Assembly (NCBI RefSeq): GCF_000003815.2
Contig: NC_049989.1
Location: 7,588,195-7,652,194 of the forward strand
Length of the DNA: 64,000 bases
Direction: 5' to 3'
Source: Branchiostoma floridae
Lineage: Eukaryota > Chordata > Leptocardii > Amphioxiformes > Branchiostomatidae
A model generated the notes under the pieces. That model made no database searches and was not told where the DNA came from. It worked only from the letters and a program-made list of their open reading frames with translations. Shown here piece after piece: positions 1 through 12,900 of this stretch. Position numbers and translations under genes: made by a program. Each line of letters begins with the position of its first letter. Within the stretch, counting starts at the first letter, position 1.

Positions 1-3000
1 ATATTTGTCTTTGTATGAAGTTTTCTTTTTATTACTTTGCAAATTTAAAGGGTTCTATTCAAGGTACTTGCTTAGTTGTCTTGCTACATACAACCCCATT
101 TGTCTTTCTTCGTAGTAGCGCACTCGACTCGAAGTAGGAGCCAACATATATAAGGTGACAAACTGTGCCCCTTTGACTTGGCAGAGTTCCCGGGTCTGCG
201 ATAAATACTTCTATCGCTTTTCATGGCTAGATTCCAAAAAATTAATAGCCGAAGTGTCGTCTGAGACGCTTCTCCTTTCACAACTTGTAGAATGACTTAA
301 CGTGGAAATGAATCAATGATGTATAAAAAGAACTATATATTACTTGCTTGGCAATATCAGAAATCAGTGAGTTGAGTCTGCTACATTTATGAAGTAATGA
401 ATGCAATCTTCTCCTCTCGGACTAGGCTGACCTCTCAGCTGTGTTGAAGCATTTTTAGAGATAACTATGTATATAATAAAAGCCTATAAAGTTTCCCCTC
501 CCGCTTACACCGTACTTTTCATCTCCGATCATTTGTGTACAACTTGTGCAGCGTGGAATGTAAACAAAGGATTTGATATGTTTGTAACTGGTTGGGGTAA
601 ATTTCCCCTCGAAAAGTTTCCTCCCCTTTATTAAAAATGCATTATGTTTAAAAACGAAACACAAACATATAACACCACTCAAAGTTGGGAAAGCCAAGAT
701 TTGACGAGAGACTGCCCGGACGTGTCCACCCAGGTCCCACAAACATCCCGTGATTCAGCATGATGACTGCAGCAGATCTGCTGGGGAGGGGAGGTGTGGG
801 GTGAAGGCGTTAGGGACGGCACGGGTTGGGTAACCTGTCCGGAATGTGTCGTAACGTCACAACAAACTACAGGACGGATCGCACCTGGTTTGTCCTCCGG
901 AAAGAAGAAACTCATCGCTGTTGAGAATTATGTGACGCGTTCAATTGTTCTTCTATTGTCTATGCACAGGCAGTGTTGACGCGACATGATGTCATCATGC
1001 CCGCTTAGTGCGTCTGTAGACACCCAGCTTTCGGGACCCCAAGTCAAGAACAATCAGAGATAGCAAGCGTCATATCTATAACATACATGTGGGGCCTATC
1101 AGTATGTATTTGTTAATCGAGGATCTATTCATGCTTGTCAAAATTAATCCCATGACAGAGACGTTCGTCCCCGAACTTCTCATACGTTTTGGTCCATATT
1201 TCATTATCTAGAAAACAGTTGGCACATGTAACATTTGATGTATTGTATAGTTACCCCAACCCAACGTTTTATTCTTCACATTCTTCCTTAACATGAAAGT
1301 CACTTCTAAAAATAAATACGATGTCTGTTGTCCTATCTTAAAGTTCTTATCTCATCCCTTGAGTCATCATCATTGTAATCTAATGGAACTATATGTAGAT
1401 ATGTACAAGAACGTATGATTCGCTTATTGAATATTCACTGTAATGACTGCATAGTGTCTATGAATAATATCTGTAACACACGTTATCAGCAAAGAAAGTA
1501 GCACGTCTGCATGTTTAGTGTCACTAGGAGAAACATATATCTCATTCCTGGTCATGCTTTTACTGTAGTTCCCTTAATGCCTCGGTTTTATTTGCTTTAA
1601 TGGGCGTGTTCAGTTGAACAGGCGACATGATTGCAGTAGACGTGACTGCCATTTCAAACAGCCTGCCATCATATTCAGTCTAGCAGAATGTATGAGGATG
1701 CTGCTGGTAGAGAGAAAGTAGCTCGACATTTACGACATGCGAATGTTCAAAATGGCGTCACTTGACGATGACCATGATAAGATATTGGAGTTTGACGTTT
1801 GTAGAATGGTCATATCCCTTCAGATTTAACATATTGACCATGGAAGAAACTAGGTTTAGATCAGGGAGGATATGGTATCATAGATATAGCAGGAAACAGA
1901 TTAAAATAGAATCGTTAGAAACGACTTTATATTTTGCTTCAAGCGCAGCGACCTGTAATGCAATATAATAATAGCCCGTAGTATCTCATGCTGGAATGTT
2001 CGACACCCGTATTAGACGCTTTACCTTGTATGTGTTCAATGAAACGTGCAAGTAACTCTGGCATTATTGATCGATGAACGTGACAGGTCAAGTCGTTTTG
2101 ATGATAGCGGTGGCGGCGTCTGTCAGAATTTTAATTGCATTCCTTTGGTTTGCCTTGCACTAGGATTACACTAGGGTTCACTTGAAGTGTGCCTAGAAAC
2201 ATGTTTTTATATTAATGTGTCTCTGGGAATGAGTTGTTGTCAGTTGAAGGCAAGGTATTTCTTGATAGAAGGAAATGATGCGGAATGACCTGTATCCTGT
2301 CGAACAGATCAAGATATTCTGTTCTGGGGAGGGGGTGGGGTGTTAGGTCACACTTTCATCAGCGGAAGAGATCATATCTGTCAGCGCTGTAGAGCGGGAA
2401 TGTTTCCCGGGGTGGGGGCGGGGCATGCCGGGGACGAAAACTGGCAGCTAGGGGCCAAAATGTTTTCTTTGGCACCAGCCGTGAGAGGAAATCTGTCATT
2501 AACCCAGCATAGTCATCCCTACACGGCCACACCCCTTTGTCATTTCAGTCAAAACAGACAACTACTGTCTCAGTCATGTATATATGTTACGCGCGGCTTT
2601 ATAAAATAATATTGCTCTCTCGTTTCTCTTCTAGTTCTGGCAGGGTGATGGTGATTGATGATATTTTGAATTTTTTTTTATGTCGGTGGACGTTTAGATA
2701 TTTACGGCTGCGTTTATATCTGAAGTAGCAAATCAATAGACTATCATCAAGAGAATTGATTTTATAGAGTGTATCATAAAAGACTGGTGGACGCGGCTAG
2801 CCCATCTAATGACATGGAGTCACATCTGGACTTCAAGTAATGATTGGCCCCTCAGTCCAAACGGGGCCGGACCAGTGCCGTCCTCTAGGACGATGCCATA
2901 AATACGCCGCCGATAGCCATGATGAAAAATTCAATACCACCGCTCACGTGGGACACTTACAGAGAGGAAGAATCGTCATTTATCAGCCTTGGGGGATGCA

Positions 3001-3811
3001 GGGGTGACAGCTATTTGGGACGATCAGTCATTCCTAGCAATTGTAGCGTAAATGAGCAGCGGGAAAAGGCGAAGACTATTGGTCATAGACGACTTTGCAC
3101 CAGCTACGGTTTAAGAGAAAGCAAGGAGTTTTATTGGAGAAAGTGCAGATGGTGGACTGAATATTTTAGAATGCCCAGGGCCCAACGGGACATTTCACGT
3201 GCAGTTATACCTTGCAAGTCGAATGACAGCATTACCACCTTGCGACCACTACTCGTATCTGCAATTGCACTTCTTGATTTCCGTGTGCTAACGTCCTGGT
3301 CGCGCTTATTGTTGCGATATAAACTGATGAGCTGAAATGACTAATGATTGGAGGAAAACTAGGGATATCATTTTGTCCGTATTTCTTATTTTACTATGAC
3401 ATTTTATTTTCAAAAGGATAGGCCCTGATGTTACTCGATTGTGGCACAGTAGATAGTGTCAAATACAAACGTGGTCGGCGAAAGCATCAGTTTGTCTTCA
3501 ATTACCATATCTAAGATAGCTAGGTCCTAGATCGATTATCTATTTCGGTAGGTACCCACAAAGGTAGAAAAATGATATGAAATACATTCACTGTCGGCGA
3601 CTGGGCTGCAATACTTGCACTATGCACACATTCCACAAGACGGCGCAGTTGAGCGTGACAAGGTACAACTACATTTTGTACATGCAACTCTACAACGGGT
3701 TGCCTTTAGAGTAACCTTGAATACTAGATATTGATTTCCTCTAAAAGGTTTTTATTGGTATAATTTGGCTACTTTGCTGTACTGATGTTGTATTTTGTTC
3801 ACAACTTATAG
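1..3811. other. Non-coding stretch upstream of first visible LLGL exon
   Basis: No coding exon was recognised here. The first LLGL exon in the window (from 3812) begins with the second base of a Gly codon, so upstream exons for the conserved LGL N-terminus must exist. I looked for them in the open frames of this stretch, including the 138-codon frame at 2919-3335, and saw nothing LGL-like. It is therefore probably intron, with the 5' exons beyond the window edge. Confidence 0.5.
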
Positions 3812-3966
3812 GAACAGATACTGGTGCCATCAAGCTGTATGGGAGGCCGGGTGTGGAGATCTCGGCGGTGCATCGCGCCGTGCTGCCCGTCAAGAAGCTG
3901 CTCTTCCTCCCAGGACAGGGTCGCCTGCTCAGTCTGCTAGGCGACAACACAATACATCTATGGGAG
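3812..3966 (+). CDS. LLGL: LLGL exon: N-terminal WD40 blade
   Basis: The exon encodes 51 full codons beginning (G)TDTGAIKLYGRPGVE and ending DNTIHLWE. This matches the LGL-family segment that reads G-T-x-x-G-A-x-K-x-Y-G-x-P-G-V-E and later L-x-G-Q-G-R-L-L-S-L-L, with LPGQGRLLSLL seen here. The acceptor is TTATAG before 3812, entering with two bases of a Gly codon, and the donor is GTGAGC at 3967 in phase 0. The next exon opens with Ile-Asn-Pro, restoring the family's L-W-E-I. Tomosyn shares the WD40 fold, but the sequence and the downstream aPKC motif point to LGL proper. Confidence 0.88.
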
Positions 3967-6900
3967 GTGAGCGATGGCTTACGTTTTATTTACATCAACA
4001 ATATTAATGCGTACCCATGTTCCTTGTACGTGCAATATGCCAAAAACTTTAATCCCTTGGCTTTTCATTTAAAAATCGTTATTTCATAGCTTCAATGTTA
4101 ACTCGAAGGTATGTGTTCGTGGAACTCTAGTTTAGGCCTAACCTGGTCTTCATCAGGCTGTGATGAGCCGCTAATTATGTCCCCTTGAAACGTATACGTC
4201 GGTAATGACAACATCATGGAATACTAATGCTTTGATATTTTTCTTTTCCTCCAGATCAACCCACGAGACGAACTCCGGTCCATGCTGGAGGAAGTGAACG
4301 TGTTTGTTCCAGATGACAAGATAGGACGCATCTCGGCATGCTGTCTCCTCTCGTCCGGCAAGTTCCTACTGCTGGGTACCGAGGGAGGTAACGTGCATCT
4401 GATGGACGCCGTCAATTTCGTGCTTTCCGACCGGGTCGTCTCACAGGAAACCGCCATGCAGAATGTGCCCGACGACTACAAGGTTGATCCCGGCGCCGTG
4501 GTCGCCTTGGCACCCCACCCCATCACCCGCAGCAAGGTGCTGATTGGCTACTCCAGAGGTCTTATGGTCACGTGGGACGAAGAGCAGGACGGGACGTCGG
4601 AGACGATAGTAGGCAGCGAGCAGCTTGAATCCGTAGAGTGGTACAGAAATGGAGACAAGGTCATCAGCTCACACACAAATGGCACCTACTACATTTGGAG
4701 CCTCTCCGATACCTCCGCCCCAGAGCAAGGCCCCCTAACACCCTTCGGTCCCCCACCCTGCAGAGCGATCAGCAAAATAAGCGCCAAAACAACAAAAGAC
4801 GAGAACTTTTTCTTGTTTACCGGAGGACTTCCACGTGAACGGGACGACCGAGCTACACTTGTCGTGATGAAAGGTAGAGATAGCCAGGTTCTCGAAATTT
4901 CATCCCGCATAGTAGATTTTCCTTACATCCNNNNNNNNNNNNNNNNNNNNNNNNNNNNNNNNNNNNNNNNNNNNNNNNNNNNNNNNNNNNNNNNNNNNNN
5001 NNNNNNNNNNNNNNNNNNNNNNNNNNNNNNCTGATCCATGCCGAGGGATCTACTGGTCAGCGGACATGAAGATGGATCCATCAAGTTCTGGGACGTGTCG
5101 TCGGTGTCCATGCGAGCAATCTACCGCTGCAGTACGTCTGAAGTATTCGTGACCGGCCGAGAGCAGCAAGGGCAGCCCCTTTCTCCGAATAGCCAGGTTT
5201 TCGACAACCGGTTAAAGGACATAACGTACGTTGATGCCGACGCCCTCGAAAGTGGAAAGAGCGAGGAAGAACAGGGTTCGCAGACACCGGGGTCTCAAAA
5301 GACACCCCAGGAGGGACGCATGATATTCAAGTACACCGTCGAGGGAGAGACCAAAGAAGGCGTACCACCAATCCGTAAGATTGGTCTCTTTGACCCATTC
5401 AGCGACGACCCGCGACTGGCGGTTCAGCACATCGAACTGTGCCCGTCTACAGGCATCATGGCCGTGGGCGGCGCGTCCGGGCAGGTCGTCATCATGGAGA
5501 TGAGTCCTGTTGGTGAGGGGCAAAGTCAGGAGCTGGTTGCCTCAGCAGTTGACATAACAAGCGGTGTGGAAGGATATCAATGGAAGGGCAGTGGAAAATT
5601 GACCGCAAGGAGTGATGTTATAGCTTTCCCTGGCTTTCAGAGTAGGCAGCTGATTCAGTGCAACCCCGCTGCCCCCACAACGGCTCTAGCCTTGGAACCG
5701 AAGCTCGGCCTTGTCGCTGTTGGCACCATGCAAGGACTGGCACTATTTGACTACAGACAGAAGAGAGTGGTCAGCACCAGATGTACCATGACCCCCGAAG
5801 AAATAGCTGGTTCACTAGAACCGAGGAGTCAGCAGAGGAAGTCCCTGCGTGACTCCCTCCGCCGATCCATCCGCAAATTCGGTAAGGGGTCGAAGCGCAC
5901 ACCGTCGGCAGAAGACAGTACCGATACAGTCAATGACGATGCAGAGTTCAAAGCCGTCCGAGCCAGTCAAATAGCTGGCAGCACTATAAAATCTTTTGAA
6001 TTCAGTCCCATTGGCCTTAATGGAGACGAGGGCGGGTCCGCAACGCTCTTTGTCGGAACCAACTCTGGCAAAATCATGGCGTACGATGTCAAGGTGCCCC
6101 AGGGCGATGATATGAAGAGAATGGAAGACGAAGTGACGGCAGAGTACACCAAAGAAGTTCAGCTGCAGCACGGTGCACCGGTTATCCATTTGGCCCTCCT
6201 GGACGCCTCTGGACGGGTCATCACATTCGCGTCGGACGACGACTTGAAGGGTAAAGAAGGACAACAGCTTCTTGTTGTGTCCGAAGAAAAATTCAAGACG
6301 ATTGCCCTACCAACTATGAAGACACAGCAGAAGTACTGGCTCTCCCTCGAAGACGGCTGCCTGGTCCGCCGAGTCTCCCACATGAGCATGCCAGCCACAG
6401 AGGTCACAGAGGCCGAAAATTACGTCACCTGTATGACATCTGACGGTGAAGTCTGCGCCTTCCTGACTCCAGCCCTGAAGCAGGTCGCAGAGTTTGAAGT
6501 GACAACCAAGGAGAATGTCATTGGTACTAAACAATGTGCCTTGACCAACAAAGGCGAATGTAAGTTGATTCCATCAAGCTTTTCCCCATGGTACATTTTG
6601 TTATGAATCTATCAAGGGTCTGCCATTCATGTTGAATCACTACACATTGGACGTTAATTTGTTAGATTGTTGCTTCTAATATGATATAAGCTTAACTGAT
6701 ATCTGTGGACCGGTAGATCTAGGGAGACATTGTAGTCGTTGATGATTTCTACTGGTCACAAATGATCCATTTTTGCGTTATATAGGTTTCTATTTCCTAT
6801 CCCCGTCCGAGATGCAACGGTGCGCCATCACACCGAAGTATGTCGTCGAGCCAAAATGCACCTTCCGCATCGCCGAGGGAGACCGCCCACCACGGACAAC

Positions 6901-9900
6901 AACATGGAGACCAGAGGACATCGAGCTGCCCGTTGTAGGCTCTCCAATAGGTATGATGAAAGGCGCTGTCGAATCTGTCGGGGATAAGGTTAAAGGTGCG
7001 ACAGGGAAAGTAGAAGAAGGAGCAAAAGAAGCTAAGAGTAAAGTAGCTGATACAGCTAAGAGTGTTGAGGAGAAGGTGGAGGAAAGTGCAAAGCAGGCTA
7101 AGGAAAAGACAGAAGAGAAAGCTAAAGAAGTTAAGGAAAGCGTAGAAAGTGCGGCTGAAGCCGCAAAGGACAAGGCAGAGCATGCTGCAGGGGCTGCAAA
7201 AGAAAAGGCAGAAGACATGGCTAAGGCTGGCAAAGAAAAGGCAGAGCAAGCAGTTGAAGCAGTAGAGCAAAAGGTAGAGCATGTTGCAAAAGATGTAACT
7301 GAAGCAGCTATGGGGGCTAAAGAGAGCTTAGCGGCAAAGCTGAAGGGTGCTGAAGCTAAAGCTGACGATGTAGCTAAAGAAGCAGAAGGGGTAGCAGATG
7401 AAGCAGCTGCGGAAGTAGAACAATCTGTTAAGAGCGCAGAAGCTATTGCTGAGGGTGCCAAGTCTGAAGTTGAGGGCACTGTTAATGATGCTTTGGAAGA
7501 TGCTAAAGATGCTTCTAAAGCTGCAGAAGCCGCAGCGGAAGCAGCTAAAGAAGATGCAGAGGCAAAAGTTGAGGGTGCAGTAGCCAGTGCCGAAGCAGTT
7601 GCTAAGGATTCTGTCGATAAGGTGGAGGGAACTGTAAAACAAGTAGAAGACGAGGCAGAGGCAGCAGTAGAAAGTGCTGCAGTGGCTGTAGAGAATGCTG
7701 AAGAAAAGTTGGAAGAATCCTCCAAGGAAGCTCAGGCTAGTGTGCAGGGAGCAGTAGAAAACGCACAGGCTCAGGTGGATGGCGTGGTGGATGGTGCAGA
7801 TAGTGCAGTCGGAGCTGTGACCACCAAAGTGGAGACCTTGGTGCAGGATGGGGAAACCGTGGTGCAAAAAACCGTTACGGTGACCCAGCATACCGTGCAC
7901 GAGGTGGTGGATGGTGTATCAGGTAGGAATGGGGACCTCAGGTTTGGGCTTCCTATAACAACATTTGCTTTGGCTGTACCCAAAAAATTGAAGTCTTTTC
8001 TAAACATGTTGCAATTCTTTACTAACCACGTCATGGAAGGTTTCAAACCTGCGGTCACATCCTAATAGATTTGGGAATGTTTTGTAACGTTTATGAATTT
8101 ACTAATCGACTTTTTTCCGTGCCTCCGAAGCGTGCCTAGGAAATGTTCTGAGGCGTGTATATTATATTGTCCCCAACCACAGGCCGCTACGAGGTGGATC
8201 TTGAATCATCTGGAATGGAAGTCGACGGTGAGGCACTTGAGGTTAGTACGCCAAAGGGTAGGTTTTCGAGCAGAGTTCGGGGGATCGACGTAAGCCCAAA
8301 CCTTGGCAGATGGAAATTTGGAGGAAGGGAAAAAGACATAAGAGGAGAAGTTGCACTACCCGAAGCAGAGCACATTATCGGTGCTCGTCGTGAACTCTAC
8401 ATTGAAGAAGCCGACCTTGAGATTGAAGCTCCAGAACCGAAGAAGGGGCGTTTTAATGGCCTGAAAGGCCCTAAGTTTGGTTTTGGACGACGATCGTACG
8501 ACGTGCATGGAGCCGAAATGGAATTGAAAGGACAAGAGGGATCCTTCAGTGGACCAGATATCGAAATGCCAGAAGTTGAGGGGCCAGATATGAACGTCGA
8601 AGGCCCAGATGCAAAAGGTGGATTTAAATTCAAAGGGCCTAAATTCGGCAAGCCAGACATTGACATCAAAGGGCCAAAATTCAAAGGACCCGGCTGGAAG
8701 ATGCCTTCGTTCGGAGGAAAGGCGGACGTAGATCTTCCAGACGCAGAAGTTGAAGGACCCGATGTGAAACTAGAAAGACCTGATGTCGACTTGGAGGCAC
8801 CGGATTTGGATGTAGAGGGTCCCGACGTTAAGGAAGGTTTCAGATTGAAGGGACCTAGTTTCGGCAAACCGGACATTGATATCAAGGGACCAAAATTCAA
8901 AGGACCCGGCTGGAAGATGCCTTCGTTCGGAGGAAAGGCAGACGTCGATCTTCCAGACGCAGAAGTTGAAGGACCAAACGTGAAGCTAGAAGGACCTGAT
9001 GTGGACTTGGAGGGTCCTGATGTTGATGTAGAAGGCCCGGATGTGAAAGGTGGATTTAAATTTAAAGGGCCTAAATTTGGCAAGCCAGACTTTGACATCA
9101 AAGGACCCAAATTCAAAGGCCCCGGCTGGAAGATGCCTTCGTTCGGAGGAAAGGCAGACGTAGATCTTCCAGACGCAGAAGTTGAAGGACCAAACGTGAA
9201 GCTAGAAGGACCTGATGTGGACTTGGAGGCTCCTGATGTTGATGTAGAAGGCCCGGATGTGAAAGGTGGATTTAAATTTAAAGGGCCTAAATTTGGAAAG
9301 CCTGACTTTGACATCAAAGGGCCGAATTGGAAGATGCCTTCATTCGGAGGTAAGGCAGACGTAGATCTTCCAGACGCAGAAGTTGAAGGACCAAACGTGG
9401 AACTGGAAGGACCTGATGTCGACTTGGAGGGTCCTGATGTAGATCTTGAGGGCCCAGATGTCAAAGGAGGATTCAAGTTCAAAGGACCGAAGTTTGGCAA
9501 ACCAAAATTTAAGATGCCCAAGTTCGGTGGGAAGGCAGACGTAGATCTTCCTGAGGCTGAAGTTGAAGGACCAAACGTGGAACTAGAAGGACCTGATGTC
9601 GACTCGGAGGGTCCTGATGTCGATGTAGAAGGCCCGGATGTGAAAGGTGGATTCAAATTCAAAGGGCCTAAATTTGGCAAGCCAGACATTGACATCAAGG
9701 CCCCCAAATTCAAAGGGCCCGGCTGGAAGATGCCTTCGTTCGGAGGTAAGGCAGACGTAGATCTTCCAGACGCAGAAGTCGAAGGACCAAACGTGGAACT
9801 AGAAGGACCCGATGTGGACTTGGTCGGTCCTGATGTCGATGTAGAAGGCCCGGATGTGAAAGGCGGATTCAAATTGAAGGGGCCTAAATTTGGGAAGCCT

Positions 9901-12900
9901 GACTTTGACATCAAAGGACCGAATTGGAAGATGCCTTCGTTCGGAGGAAAGGCGGACGGAAAGCTTCCTGATGCAGAAGTCGAGGGACCTGTTATGAAGG
10001 TAGAGGGGCCTGATGTCGACTTGGAAAGGCCGGATATCGATGTAGATGGTCCAGACATGAAGGGAGGATTCAAATTTAAAGGCCCCAAGTTTGGGACACC
10101 TGATTTTGACATCAAAGGACCAAATTGGAAGATGCCTTCGTTCGGAGGAAAGGCGGACGTGGATCTTCCAGAGGCAGAGGTCGAAGGCCCAGATGTGAAA
10201 CTAGAAGGACCCGATGTCGAGATGGAGGGACCAGATGTTGATGGTGGACTAAAAATCAGAGGCCCCAAATTCGGTAAACCTGACTTTGACATTAAGGCAC
10301 CCAAATTCAAAGGACCCGGCTGGAAGATGCCTTCGTTCGGAGGAAAGGCGGACGTGGATCTTCCAGAGGCAGAGGTCGAAGGACCAAATGTGAAACTAGA
10401 AGGACCTGATGTGGACTTGGAGGCACCGGATTTGGACGTAGAGGGTCCCGACGCTAAGGGAGGCTTCAAATTGAAGGGGCCTAAATTCGGCAAACCGGAC
10501 ATAGATATCAAGGCCCCCAAATTCAAAGGCCCCGGCTGGAAGATGCCTTCGTTCGGAGGAAAGGCAGACGTAGATCTTCCAGACGCAGAAGTCGAAGGAC
10601 CAGATGTGAAACTAGAAGGACCTGATGTCGACTTGGAGGGTCCTGATGTTGATGTAGAAGGCCCGGATGTGAAAGGTGGATTCAAATTTAAAGGGCCTAA
10701 ATTTGGGAAGCCAGACTTTGACATCAAAGGACCGAATTGGAAGATGCCTTCATTCGGAGGTAAGGCAGACGTAGATCTTCCAGACGCAGAAGTCGAAGGA
10801 CCAGATGTGAAACTAGAAGGACCTGATGTCGACTTGGAGGGTCCTGATGTTGATGTAGAAGGCCCGGATGTGAAAGGTGGATTCAAATTTAAAGGGCCTA
10901 AATTTGGGAAGCCTGACTTTGACATCAAAGGACCGAATTGGAAGATGCCTTCATTTGGAGGAAAGGCGGACGTAGATCTTGCTGACGCAGACATCGAAGG
11001 GCCAGACGTCAAGCTTGAAGGGCCGGATGTCGATGTTGAAGGGCCTGATGTTGAAGGTGGACTCAAGCTTAAAGGTCCAAAATTCGGTAAACCTGACTTT
11101 GACATCAAGGCGCCAAAATTCAAAGGTCCCGGCTGGAAGATGCCTTCGTTCGGAGGAAAGGCGGACGTAGATCTTCCAGATGCAGAAGTTGAAGGACCAG
11201 ATGTGGAACTAGAAGGACCCGATGTCGATTTGGAGGGTCCTGATGTAGATCTTGAGAGCCCAGATGCCAAAGGAGGATTCAAGTTCAAAGGACCGAAGTT
11301 TGGCAAACCAAAATTTAAGATGCCCAAGTTCGGTGGGAAGGCAGACGTCGATCTTCCTGATGCTGAAATCGAGGGACCTGACGTCAACCTGGAGACACCA
11401 GATGTAGAGGGTCCCGATGTCAAGGGAGGATTTAAGTTGAAGGGCCCTAAGTTCGACTCACCGGAAATTGATATCAAGGGACCCAAATTTAAAGGTCCCG
11501 GCTGGAAGATGCCTTCGTTCGGAGGAAAGGCAGACGTAGATCTTCCAGACGCAGAAGTCGAAGGACCAAACGTGGAACTGGAAAGACCTGATGTCGACTT
11601 GGAGGGTCCTGATGTTGATGTAGAAGGCCCGGATGTGAAAGGTGGATTCAAATTGAAGGGGCCTAAATTCGGCAAGCCTGACTTTGACATCAAAGGGCCG
11701 AAATTTAGAGGACCCGACTGGAAGATGCCGAAGTTTGGCGGAAAGGCAGACGTAGATCTGCCCGAGGCTCAGCTAGAAGGGCCCGATGTAAAATTGGAAG
11801 GACCTGACGTTGACTTAGAAGGACCGGATATCAATTTAGGAAGTCCCGATGCGAAGGGAGGATTTAAGTGGAAAGGTCCAAAATTTGGGAAGCCCGATTT
11901 CCACATGAAGAAGCCCACATTCAAATCGCCGTCATTCAGATGGAAAGGCAAGAAAGTCAAGTCACCTTCTGTCGAGATCGATGCCCCATCAGCAGAAATA
12001 GGAGCCTTGAATCTGGAAACACCAGGCCTTGACATTAATGCACCGAAAGTTAGCGGTGACGTTCCCGACGTCGAGCTGGAAAGTCCTGGATTTAAGGGTA
12101 AATCTATGACACTAGGATCCCCAGATCTAGAGCTGGAAGGACCAACGCTGAAATCGCCCTCCTGGTTTGACAGAATGAAAGCAAAGTTCCGAGGCTCAGG
12201 GCGATTCTCCGGACCAGATTTCAATGGTCCGGAAGCGAAATTCAGGACACCTTCAGGAAACCTGGAGGGACCAGATGTGACAATTAACTCACCAGATATG
12301 AACCTGGAAGGTCCAGATCTTGATATCGATTCTCCAGACCTGGATGTGAAAGGGCCAGACGTTGACCTGAAGGGCCCGAAAATGAAAGGACCAAAATTTA
12401 GGTTTGGAAAGCCAAAATTCAAATCACCAGACTTTCACATGAAGGGACCCAACCTAAAAGGACCCTCCTTTGGTGGTCGTCTTTCTGGTGAATTCGAACC
12501 ACCAAATGTTGGAGGTGATGTCGACATAGGCATAGCGGAAGCAGAGGTCTTGGTACCAGACGCAGAGATTCCAGACTGGGACGTAAACGTCGAAGGACCA
12601 GAGGTTGAAGGCGGTCTTTCAGGAAAATTCAAGTCTCCAAAACTTAAAGGCCCAGACTTTGATGTGGACGGTCCGGATATTGATGGGAAGGTCAAAGGCC
12701 CAAAGTTCCACATGCCACACTTAAAAATGCCAAAGTTCAAGTCTCCGAAATTCGGCGGGAAGGCGAACATCGACGTTCCTGAGGGAGAAGTGGAAGGTCC
12801 CGATGTAAACATTGACGTTGATGCGCCTGATGTGGACATTGAAGGTCCGGACGTCAAAGGCAAAAAATGGAAGAGGCCAAAATTCAAAGGTCCAGATATT

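Noticed and set aside
5032-5034. In-frame TGA just after the first assembly gap, as a truncating stop
   Set aside because: It lies at the gap edge in sequence that may be intron; strong LGL homology resumes within a few codons.
6790-7725. 311-codon antisense frame under the helical repeat exon
   Set aside because: A by-product of Ala/Lys/Glu codon repetition; it gives a Ser/Ala-rich low-complexity sequence.
7923-8065. Continuation of the 6786 exon to a stop at 8065
   Set aside because: It begins at a good donor and its sequence loses the repeat character; better explained as intron.
8397-11693. 1,098-codon antisense open frame under the AHNAK-like exon, and similar long minus-strand frames to 18 kb
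   Set aside because: They are mirror frames of the codon-biased repeat (Gly-Pro-Asp codons read as Ser-Gly-Pro in reverse). There is no start context or independent homology.
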